This document shows, piece after piece, positions 23,634 to 33,483 of a stretch of DNA of 36,383 bases. The notes beneath the pieces were generated by a model. The model saw nothing but the letters and a program-made list of their open reading frames with translations. It was not told the DNA's origin and ran no database searches. Source of the DNA: Saccoglossus kowalevskii (Eukaryota > Hemichordata > Enteropneusta > Harrimaniidae). A program made the position numbers and the translations under genes. The stretch spans positions 1 through 36,383 of the forward strand of contig NW_003111950.1 in assembly GCF_000003605.2 (NCBI RefSeq). The letters are read 5' to 3'. Each line of letters opens with the position of its first letter. Within the stretch, counting starts at the first letter, position 1.

Positions 23634-23641
23634 TTCGCGAA
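23634..23641. other. Palindrome TTCGCGAA, one per unit
   Basis: This 8-bp perfect palindrome sits in subunit C and is kept in most units of both the major and divergent subfamilies. Exceptions include TTTGCGAA near 18,050 and 26,528 and TTCGTGAA near 31,620 and 35,247, which look like CpG-to-TpG or CpA changes. Its role is unknown. Confidence 0.5.
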
Positions 23642-23656
23642 AGTGAATGAATATGT

Positions 23657-23665
23657 TATAAAAGG
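23657..23665 (+). promoter_or_regulatory. TATA-box-like motif TATAAAAGG, once per unit
   Basis: The motif matches the eukaryotic TATA consensus (TATAAAAG). A CAGTG that loosely resembles an initiator has its A 24 bp downstream of the first T, which is somewhat closer than is usual for a TATA-initiator pair. The motif is intact in most major-type units, TATTAAAGG in several blocks (for example 13,379-16,294) and CATAAAAGG in the divergent subfamily. In an AT-rich repeat such a match can arise by chance and is then copied into every unit. Promoter activity is a hypothesis only. Confidence 0.2.
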
Positions 23666-23784
23666 TCCTTTAAATATCGCAGTGGCCCTCGAAGGATGTA
23701 GAATTTTTAAACATTTCCATCAATTACATGGCCGCCAATAACAATAATTTTTAAACGACCCTGATAGATGAGTGGTCAGGTGAT

Positions 23785-23817
23785 CGACCAATAATAGAAG
23801 TAAAGATCAATCGGTCG
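23785..23817. repeat. Inverted repeat with 17-nt loop, one per unit
   Basis: CGACCAAT and ATCGGTCG are separated by 17 bases, forming an 8-bp stem with one mismatch. The same element recurs in nearly every unit. In the divergent subfamily the left arm is CGACCGAT, which makes a perfect 8-bp stem (for example 3,620-3,652, 4,347-4,379 and 5,074-5,106) with the loop still 17 bases. It could be a protein-binding site or a cruciform or hairpin in transcripts; the sequence alone does not decide. Confidence 0.6.
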
Positions 23818-23905
23818 TGGTTAGTATTTGCATGGGAGACAACCTGAGAAAACCAGCGGTTGACACTTTTTTTGAGTTTTTGCCGTCTGCACCTATTTTG
23901 TCCAA

Positions 23906-23919
23906 GCTGTTAAAACAGC
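23906..23919. repeat. Short inverted repeat GCTGTT-AA-AACAGC
   Basis: Six-base arms are separated by AA. It is present in nearly all major-type units just before subunit A. The divergent subfamily has GCTGTTAACACAGC, where five-base arms still pair. Confidence 0.6.
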
Positions 23920-25519
23920 GTGCAAAGTTCTCCAAAGCGTTTCCAAAGTTGCTAGATTTGTTTGTTTAATTCACCTAAGTTGTTGTTATATCGAACTATG
24001 CAGTTATAAAGTATGAAAAATGACTAAAATTCATTTGAAACCTTCCATGTTAGCAGACTGTCATATGAGCCGGCCGTAAAATGAACAAACACATACTGAA
24101 AATGTTAAAAGCGATTGAAAAGTTGGTGGATTTGCGTTTATATTCCCCCTAAGTCATTTCATGTAGAACCCCGCAGTTAAATTTAGAACAAAATTATGTA
24201 AAAGTTAAAAACAGCTATTTATGTTGGCACATTGTACCACTACCCAAGCGCAAAGTGATTAACAAAGTGCTTACAAAGTTGTGAAAAGCTTGTGCAAAGT
24301 TGGTAGATTTGCATGGAAATGTTACCTATTCTGTTACATTATCGAGTCCAGTTGTTAAAAGTTCGCGAAAGTGAATGAATATGTTATAAAAGGCCCTTTG
24401 AATATCGCAGTGGCCCTCGAAGGATGTAGAATTTTTAAACATTTCCATCAATTACATGGCCGCCAATAACAATAATTTTTAAACGACCCTGATAGATGAG
24501 TGGTCAGGTGATCGACCAATAATAGAAGTAAAGATCAATCGGTCGTGCTTAGTACTTGCATGGGAGACAACCTGAGAAAACCAGCGGTTGACACTTTTTT
24601 TGAGTTTTTGTCGTCTGCACCTATTTTGTCCAAGCTGTTAAAACAGCGTGCAAAGTTCTCCAAAGCGTTTCCAAAGTTACTAGATTTGTTTGTTTATTTG
24701 ACCTAAGTTGTTTGATATATCGAACCATGCAGTTATAAAGTATGAAAAATGACTAAAATTCATTTGAAACCTTCCATGTTAGCAGACTGTCATATGAGCC
24801 GGCCGTAAAATGAACAAACACATACTGAAAATGTTAAAAGCGATTGAAAAGTTGGTGGATTTGCGTTTATATTCCCCCTAAGTCATTTCATGTAAAACCC
24901 CGCAGTTAAATTTAGAACAAAATTATGTAAAAGTTAAAAACAGCTATTTATGTTGGCACATTGTACCACTACCCAAGCGCAAAGTGATTAACAAAGTGCT
25001 TACAAAGTTGTGAAAAGCTTGTGCAAAGTTGGTAGATTTGCATGGAAATGTTACCTATTCTGTTACATTATCGAGTCCAGTTGTTAATAGTTCGCGAAAG
25101 TGAATGAATATGTTATAAAAGGCCCTTTGAATATCGCTGTGGCCCTCGAATGATGTAGAATTTTTAAACATTTCCATCAATTACATGGCCGCCAATAACA
25201 ATAATTTTTAAACGACCCTGATAGATGAGTGGTCAGGTGATCGACCAATAATAGAAGTAAAGATCAATCAGTCGTGGTTAGTACTTGCATGGGAGACAAC
25301 CTGAGAAAACCAGCGGTTGACACTTTTTTTGAGTTTTTGTCGTCTGCACCTATTTTGTCCAAGCTGTTAAAACAGCGTGCAAAGTTCTCCAAAGCGATTC
25401 CAAAGTTACTAGATTTGTTTGTTTATTTGACCTAAGTTGTTGATATATCGAACCATGCAGTTATAAAGTATGAAAAATGACTAATATTCATTTGAAACCT
25501 TCCATGTTAGCAGACTGTC

Positions 25520-26202
25520 ATATGAGCCGGTCGTAAAATGAACAAACACATACTGAAATGTTAAAGCGATTGAAAGTTGGTGGATTTGCGTTTATATTCC
25601 CCCTAAGTCATTTCATGTAAACCCCGCAGTTAAATTTAGACCAAATTATGTAAAGTTAAAACAGCTATTTTATGTTGGCACATTGTACCACTACCCAAGC
25701 TCAAAGTGATTACAAAGTGCTTACAAAGTTGTGAAAAGCTTGTGCAAAGTTGTAGATTTGCATGAAATGTTACCTATCTGTTACATTATCGAGTCCAGTT
25801 GTTAAAAGTTCGCGAAAGTGAATGAATATGTTATTAAAGGCCCTTTGAATATCGCAGTGGCCCTCGAAGGATGTAGAATTTTTAAACATTTCCATCAATT
25901 ACATGGCCGCCAATAACAATAATTTTTAAACGACCCTGATAGATGAGTTTTCAGGTGATCGACCAATAATAGAAGTAAAGATCAATCGTCGTGGTTAGTA
26001 CTTGCATGGGAGACAATCTGAGAAAACCAGCGGTTGACACTTTTTTTTGAGTTTTTGCCGTCTGTACCTATTTTGTCCAAGCTGTTAAAACAGCGTGCAA
26101 AGTTCTCCAAAGCGTTTCCAAAGTTGCTAGATTTGTTTGTTTATTTGACCTAAGTTGTTGTTATATCGAACCATGCAGTTATAAAGTATGAAAAATGACT
26201 AA
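25520..26202. repeat. Indel-rich major-type copy
   Basis: The unit starting at 25520 gives a spacing of only 718 bp, mostly through scattered one-base losses in homopolymers between about 25,545 and 25,790. It carries TATTAAAGG and GAGTTTTCAGG (25,947), like the unit at 13379 about 12 kb away. Sequence switches to the divergent subfamily near 26,203. Confidence 0.7.
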
Positions 26203-28210
26203 AATCCATTTGTAACCTCTCATGTTAGCAGACTGACACATGAGCCGGCCGTAAAATGTACAAATACATCCTAAAATGTTAAAAGTGATTGAAAAGATGG
26301 TGGATTTGCGTGTATATTCCCCATAAGTCATTTCATATAGACCCCCGCATTTAAATTTAGAACAAAATTATGTAAAAGTCTAAAAAGCCTATTTATGTTG
26401 GCACATTGTACCACTACCCAAGCGCAAAATGATTAACAAAGTGCTTACAAAGTTGTGAAAAGCTTGTGCAAAGTTGGTAGATTTACATAGAAATGTTACC
26501 TATTCTGTCACATTATCGAGTCCAGTTGTTAAAGGTTTGCGAAAGTGAATGAATATGTCATAAAAGGCCGTTTGAATATCGTAGTGGCTATCGAAGGATG
26601 TAGAATTTTTAAACATTTCCATACATAAAATGGCCGCCAATTACGATAATTTTTAAATGACCCTGATAGTTGAGTGGTCAGATGATCGACCGATAATGGA
26701 AGTAAAGTTCAATCGCTCGTGGGTAGTACTTGCATGGGTGACAACCTAAGAACACCAGCTGGTGACTCATTTTTGAGTTTTTGCAGTCTGCACTTATTTG
26801 GTCCAAGCTGTTAACACAGCGTGCAAAGTTCTCCAAAGCGATTCCAAAGTTGCTAGATTTGTTTGTTTATTTGACCTAAGTTGTTGTTATATCGAACCAT
26901 GCAGTTATAAAGTATGAAAAATGACTAAAATCCATTTGAAACCTCTCATGTTAGCAGAATGTCATATGAGCCGGTCGTAAAATGAACAAACACATACTGA
27001 AAACGTTAAAATCGATTGAAAAGTTGGTGGATTTGCGTGTATATTCCCCCTATGTCATTTCATATAGAACCCCGCAGTTAAATTTACAACAAAATTATGT
27101 AAAAGTTCAAAACAGCTATTAATGTTGGCACATTGTACCACTACCCAAGCGCAAAGTGATTCACAAAGTGCTTACAAAGTTGTCAAAATCTTGTGCAAAT
27201 TTGGCAGATTTACATGCAAATGTTACCTATTCTGTTACATTATCGAATTCAATTGTTAAATGTTCGCGAAAGTGAATGAATATGTCATAAAAAGCCATTT
27301 GAATATCGTAGTGGCTATCGAAGGATGTAGAATTTTTAAACATTTCCATACATAAATTGGCCGCCAATTACGATAATTTTTAAATGACCATGATAGATGA
27401 GTGGTCAGATGATCGACCGATAATGGAAGTAACGTTCAGTCAGTCGTAGTTAGTACTTGCATGGGTGAAAACCTGAGAAAACCAGCGAGTGACACTTTTT
27501 TGAGTTTTTGCATTCTGCACCTATTTTGTCTAAACTGTTAAAACAGCGTGCAAAGTTCTCCAAAGCGATTCCAAAGTTGCTAGATTTGTTTGTTTATTTG
27601 ACCTAAGTTGTTGTTATATCGAATCCTACAGTTATAAAGTATGAAAAATGAATAAAATAGATATGAAACATCCCAAGTTAGCAGACTGTCATATGAGCCG
27701 GCCGTAAAATGAACAAGCACATACTAAAAATGTTAAATGCGATTGAAAAGTTGGTGGATTTGCGTGTATATTCCCCTTTTGTCATTTCATATAGAACCCC
27801 GCAGTTAAATTTAGAACAAAATTATGTAAAAGTCTAAAACAGCTATTTATGTTGGCACATCGTACCACTACCCAAGCGCAAAGTGACTAAAAAAGTGCTT
27901 ACAAAGTTGTCAAAATCTTGTGCAAAGTTGGCAGATTTACATGGAAATGTTACCTATTCTGTTACATTATCGAATCCAGTTGTTAAAAGTTCGCGAAAGT
28001 GAATGAATATGTCATAAAAGGCCGTTTGAATATCGTAGTGGCTATCGAAGGATGTAGAATTTTTAAACAGTTCCATACATAAAATGGACGCCAATTACAA
28101 TAATGTTTAAATGACCCTGATAGATGACTGGTCAGATGATCGGCCGATAATGGAAGTAAAGTTCAATCGGTCGTGGTTAGTACTTTGCATGGGTGACAAC
28201 CTGAGAAAAC
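26203..28210. repeat. Divergent subfamily, second block (about 2.0 kb)
   Basis: The markers of the block at 3,310-5,960 return here: AACCTCTCATG, CATAAAAGGCCGTTTG, GTAGTGGCTATCGAAGG, CGACCGATAATGG, GGGTGACAACC and GTGTATATTCCCC. Units start at 26238, 26964 and 27691. The first unit is mosaic, with the edge-type GTACAAATACATCC. These copies carry more private changes than the first block. The right boundary falls between GGGTGACAACCTGAG (divergent) and CAGCGGTTGACAC (major), at about 28,200-28,220. Confidence 0.85.
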
Positions 28211-28219
28211 CAGCGGTTG

Positions 28220-31200
28220 ACACTTTTTTTGAGTTTTTGCCGCCTGCACCTATTTTGTCCAAGCTGTTAAAACAGCGTGCAAAGTTCTCCAAAGCGTTTC
28301 CAAAGTTGCTAGATTTGTTTGTTTATTTGACCTAAGTTGTTGTTATATCCAACCATGCAGTTGTAAAGTATGAAAAATGACTAAAATTCATTTGAAACCT
28401 TCCATGTTACCCGACTGTCATATGAGCCGGCCGTAAAATGAACAAACACATACTGAAAATGTTAACAGCGATTGATAAGTTGGTGAATTTGCGTTTATAT
28501 TCCCCCTAAGTCATTTCATATACAACCCCGCAGTTAAATTTAGAACAAAATTATGTCAAAGTCTAAAACAGCTATTTATGTTGGCACATTGTACCACTAC
28601 CCAAGCGCAAAGTGATTAACAAAGTGCTTACAAAGTTGTGAAAAGCTTGTGCAAAGTTGGTAGATTTGCATGGAAATGTTACCTATTCTGTTACATTATC
28701 GAGTCCAGTTGTTAAAAGTTCGCGAAAGTGAATGAATATGTTATAAAAGGCCCTTTGAATATCGCAGTGGCCCTCTAAGGATGTAGAATTTTTAAGCATT
28801 TCCATCAATTACATGGCCGCCAATAACAATAATTTTAAACGATCCTGATAGATGAGTGGTCAGGTTATCGACCAATAAAAGAAGTAAAGATCAATCGGTC
28901 GTGGTTAGTGCTTGCATGGGAGACAACCTGAGAAAACCAGCGGTTGACACTTTTTTTGAGTTTTTGCCGTCTGCACCTATTTTGTCTAAGCTGTTAAAAC
29001 AGCGTGCAAAGTTCTCCAAAGCGTTTCCAAAGTTGCTAGATTTGTTTGTTTATTTGACCTAAGTTGTTATATCGAACCATGCAGTTGTAAAGTATGAAAA
29101 ATGACTAAAATTCATTTGAAACCTTCCATGTTAGCAGACTGTCATATGAGCCGGCCGTAAAATGAACAAACACATACTGAAAATGTTAAAAGTGATTGAA
29201 AAGTTGGTAAATTTGCGGTTATATTCCCCCTAAGTTATTTCATATAGAACCCCGCAGTTAAATTTCGAACAAAATTATGTAAAAGTCAAAAACAGCTATT
29301 TATGTTGGCACATTGTTCCACTCCCCAAGCGCAAAGTGATAAACAAAATGCTTACAAAGTTGTGAAAAGCTTGTGCAAAGTTGGTAGATTTGCATGGAAA
29401 TGTTACCTATTCTGTTACATTATCGAGTCCAGTTGTTAAAAGTTCGCGAAAGTGAATGAATATGTTATAAAAGGCCCTTTGAATATCGCAGTGGCCCTCG
29501 AAGGATGTAGAATTTTTAAACATTTCCATCAATTACATAGCCGCCAATAACAATACTTCTTAAACGACCTTGATAGATGAGTTGGTCAGGTGATCGACCA
29601 ATAATAGAAGTAAAGATCAATCGGTCGTGGTAAGTACTTTCATGGGAGAAAACCAGCGGTTGACACTTTTTTTGAGTTTTTGCCGTCTGCACCTATTTTG
29701 TCCAAGCTGTTAAAACAGCGTGCAAAGTTCTCCAAAGCGTTTCCAAAGTTGCTAGATTTGTTTGTTTATTTGACCTAAGTTGTTGTTATATCGAACCATG
29801 CAGTTGTAAAGTATGAAAAATGACTAAAATTCATTTGAAACCTTCCATGTTAGCAGACTGTCATATGAGCCGGCCGTAAAATGAACAAACACATACTGAA
29901 AATGTTAAAAGTGATTGAAAAGTTGGTGAATTTGCGGTTATATTCCCCCTAAGTTATTTCATATAGAACCCCGCAGTTAAATTTCGAACAAAATTATGTA
30001 AAAGTCAAAAACAGCTATTTATGTTGGCACATTGTTCCACTCCCCAAGCGCAAAGTGATAAACAAAATGCTTACAAAGTTGTGAAAAGCTTGTGCAAAGT
30101 TGGTAGATTTGCATGGAAATGTTACCTATTCTGTTACATATCGAGTCCAGTTGTTAAAAGTTCGCGAAAGTGAATGAATATGTTATAAATGGCCCTTTGA
30201 ATATCGCAGTGGCCCTCGAATGATGTAGAATTTTTAAACATTTCCATCAATTACATGGCCGCCAATAACAATAATTTTTAAACGACCCTGATAGATGAGT
30301 GGTCAGGTGATCGACCAATAATAGAAGTAAAGATCAATCGGTTGTGGTTAGTACTTGCATGGGAGACAACCTGAGAAAACCAGCGGTTGACACTTTTTTT
30401 GAGTTTTTGTCGTCTGCACCTATTTTGTCCAAGCTGTTAAAACAGCGTGCAAAGTTCTCCAAAGCGTTTCCAAAGTTACTAGATTTGTTTGTTTATTTGA
30501 CCTAAGTTGTTGATATATCGAACCATGCAGTTATAAAGTATGAAAAATGACTAAAATTCATTTGAAACCTTCCATGTTAGCAGACTGTCATATGAGCCGG
30601 CCGTAAAATGAACAAACACATACTGAAAATGTTAAAAGCGATTGAAAAGTTGGTGGATTTGCGTTTATATTCCCCCTTAGTCATTTCATGTAGAACCCCG
30701 CAGTTAAATTTAGAACAAAATTATGTAAAAGTTAAAAACAGCTATTTATGTTGGCACATTGTACCACTACCCAAGCGCAAAGTGATTAACAAAGTGCTTA
30801 CAAAGTTGTGAAAAGCTTGTGCAAAGTTGGTAGATTTGCATGGAAATGTTACCTATTCTGTTACATTATCGAGTCCAGTTGTTAAAAGTTCGCGAAAGTG
30901 AATGAATATGTTATAAAAGGTCCTTTAAATATCGCAGTGGCCCTCGAAGGATGTAGAATTTTTAAACATTTCCATCAATTACATGGCCGCCAATAACAAT
31001 AATTTTTAAAAAAACCCTGATAGATGAGTGGTCACGTGATCGACCAATAATAGAAGTAAAGATCAATCGGTCGTGGTTAGTATTTGCATGGTAGACAACC
31101 TGATAAAACCAGCGGTTGACCCTTTTTTTGAGTTTTTGCCGTCTGCACCTATTTTGTCCAAGCTGTTAAAACAGCGTGCAAAGTTCTCCAAAGCGTTTCC

Positions 31201-33483
31201 AAAGTTACTAGATTTGTTTGTTTATTTGACCTAAGTTGTTGTTATATCAAACCATGCAGTTATAAAGTATGAAAAATGACTAAAATTCATTTGAAACCTT
31301 CCATGTTAGCAGACTGTCATATGAGCCGGCCGTAAAATGAACAAACACATACTGAAAATGTTAAAAGCGATTGAAAAGTTGGTGGATTTGCGTTTATATT
31401 CTCCCTAAGTCATTTCATGTAGAACCCCGCAGTTAAATTTAGAACAAAATTATGTAAAAGTCAAAAACAGCTATTTATGTTGGCACATTGTACCACTACC
31501 CAAGCGCAAAGTGATTAACAAAGTGCTTACAAAGTTGTGAAAAGCTTGTGCAAAGTTGGTAGATTTGCATGGAAATGTTACCTATTCTGTTACATTATCG
31601 AGCCCAGTTGTTAAAAGTTCGTGAAAGTGAATGAATATGTTATAAACGGCCCTTTGAATATCGCAGTGGCCCTCGAATGATGTAGAATTTTTAAACATTT
31701 CCATCAATTACATGGCCGCCAATAACAATAATTTTTAAACGACCCTGATAGATGAGTGGTCAGGTGATCGACCAATAATAGAAGTAAAGATCAATCGGTC
31801 GTGGTTAGTACTTGCATGGGAGACAACCTGAGAAAACCAGCGGTTGACACTTTTTTTGAGTTTTTGCCGTCTGCACCTATTTTGTCCAAGCTGTTAAAAC
31901 AGCGTGCAAAGTTCTCCAAAGCGTTTCCAAAGTTGCTAGATTTGTTTGTTTATTTGACCTAAGTTGTTGTTATATCGAACCATGCAGTTGTAAAGTATGA
32001 AAAATGACTAAAATTCATTTGAAACCTTCCATGTTAGCAGACTGTCATATGAGCCGGCCGTAAAATGAACAAACACATACTGAAAATGTTAAAAGTGATT
32101 GAAAAGTTGGTGAATTTGCGGTTATATTCCCCCTAAGTTATTTCATATAGAACCCCGCAGTTAAATTTCGAACAAAATTATGTAAAAGTCAAAAACAGCT
32201 ATTTATGTTGGCACATTGTTCCACTCCCCAAGCGCAAAGTGATAAACAAAATGCTTACAAAGTTGTGAAAAGCTTGTGCAAAGTTGGTAGATTTGCATGG
32301 AAATGTTACCTATTCTGTTACATTATCGAGTCCAGTTGTTAAAAGTTCGCGAAAGTGAATGAATATGTTATAAAAGGCCCTTTGAATATCGCAGTGGCCC
32401 TCGAAGGATGTAGAATTTTTAAACATTTCCATCAATTACATAGCCGCCAATAACAATACTTCTTAAACGACCTTGATAGATGAGTGGTCAGGTGATCGAC
32501 CAATAATAGAAGTAAAGATCAATCGGTCGTGGTAAGTAATTTCATGGGAGAAAACCAGCGGTTGACACTTTTTTTGAGTTTTTGCCGTCTGCACCTATTT
32601 TGTCTAAGCTGTTAAAACAGCGTGCAAAGTTCTCCAAAGCGTTTCCAAAGTTGCTAGATTTGTTTGTTTATTTGACCTAAGTTGTTGTTATATCGAACCA
32701 TGCAGTTGTAAAGTATGAAAAATGACTAAAATTCATTTGAAACCTTCCATGTTAGCAGACTGTCATATGAGCCGGCCGTAAAATGAACAAACACATACTG
32801 AAAATGTTAAAACTGATTGAAAAGTTGGTGAATTTGCGGTTATATTCCCCCTAAGTTATTTCATATAGAACCCCGCAGTTAAATTTCGAACAAAATTATG
32901 TAAAAGTCAAAAACAGCTATTTATGTTGGCACATTGTTCCACTCCCCAAGCGCAAAGTGATAAACAAAATGCTTACAAAGTTGTGAAAAGCTTGTGCAAA
33001 GTTGGTAGATTTGCATGGAAATGTTACCTATTCTGTTACATTATCGAGTCCAGTTGTTAAAAGTTCGCGAAAGTGAATGAATATGTTATAAAAGGCCCTT
33101 TGAATATCGCAGTGGCCCTCGAAGGATGTAGAATTTTTAAACATTTCCATCAATTACATAGCCGCCAATAACAATACTTCTTAAACGACCTTGATAGATG
33201 AGTTGGTCAGGTGATCGACCAATAATAGAAGTAAAGATCAATCGGTCGTGGTAAGTACTTTCATGGGAGAAAACCAGCGGTTGACACTTTTTTTGAGTTT
33301 TTGCCGTCTGCACCTATTTTGTCCAAGCTGTTAAAACAGCGTGCAAAGTTCTCCAAAGCGTTTCCAAAGTTGCTAGATTTGTTTGTTTATTTGACCTAAG
33401 TTGTTGTTATATCGAACCATGCAGTTGTAAAGTATGAAAAATGACTAAAATTCATTTGAAACCTTCCATGTTAGCAGACTGTC
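28220..33483. repeat. Major-type copies including short 718/719-bp units
   Basis: Units start at 28420, 29144, 29863, 30590, 31319, 32047 and 32765. Those at 29144, 29863, 32047 and 32765 share GCGGTTATATTCC, ATTTCGAAC, TTCCACTCCCC and GATAAACAAAATGC. Three spacings are 718-719 bp because of one 10-bp deletion (29,646, 32,548 and 33,268, approximate). The units at 30590 and 31319 lack these markers and separate the two similar pairs, so the order is a two-copy block, two other copies, then the block again. Confidence 0.75.

Larger units (their letters stand above)
23555..23751. repeat. Internal subunit C of the 728-bp unit (197 bp)
   Basis: It begins with GAAAAGCTTGTGCAAAGTTG and reaches TAGATTTG, matching the B block and the A block at 23 of 29 positions each. 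Downstream similarity to A and B decays faster, although TTATCGAGTCCAGTTGTTA falls where A has TATCGAACCATGCAGTTA. It holds TTCGCGAA and the TATAAAAGG motif. The extra length (197 bp against 174-180) implies insertions after the ancestral duplications. Confidence 0.7.
23752..23931. repeat. Putative fourth subunit D of the 728-bp unit (180 bp)
   Basis: No clear 29-bp block is present, so this assignment is weaker than A to C. Support comes from length (C to the next A is about 377 bp, or two subunits), from TAAACGA at its start against TAAAAGCGA in B, from GAGTGG against GTTGGTGG, and from its distal GCACC...CCAAGC segment that resembles the distal end of B. It carries the inverted repeat and the variable poly-T tract. 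It could instead be unrelated DNA captured when the 728-bp unit formed. Confidence 0.45.
23335..24062. repeat. Representative complete unit (728 bp)
   Basis: This copy has the modal length and few private changes, so it serves here as a reference unit. Its G+C content is about 36.5%. In order from the start it holds the GCCGGCCG motif, the B subunit block (23,378), the GTTGGCACATTG segment, the C block (23,555), TTCGCGAA (23,634), TATAAAAGG (23,657), GGCCGCC (about 23,730), the inverted repeat (23,785-23,817), a short poly-T tract before GAGTTTTTG, GCTGTTAAAACAGC (23,906) and the A block of the following unit (23,932). No reading frame longer than a few dozen codons is conserved across copies. 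Confidence 0.9.
21879..25519. repeat. Copies with partial two-unit periodicity
   Basis: Five units start at 21879, 22607, 23335, 24063 and 24792. The rare CGAACTATGCAG (elsewhere CGAACCATGCAG) occurs at 22,541 and 23,997 as measured at TATGCAG, exactly 1,456 bp apart. Both of those copies also have GTATTTGC and GTTTAATTCACC, while the copies following them have ACTTGC, TGTCGTCTGC, TTACTAG and TTGATATATCG. This is an emerging dimeric higher-order repeat, but it does not persist cleanly beyond 25,000. Confidence 0.65.

Noticed and set aside
23335-24062. CENP-B box
   Set aside because: The TTCGNNNNANNCGGG core is absent. TTCGCGAAAGTG matches only the first bases, and the required CGGG is missing.
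28856-29062. Recurrent plus-strand frame of about 68 codons (also at 721, 21,588 and 35,383)
   Set aside because: It is created by a GGTTATCG or related change that supplies an upstream open frame in a few copies, and most copies are interrupted. It is low-complexity AT-rich translation without a known motif and is on the opposite strand of the other recurrent frame.
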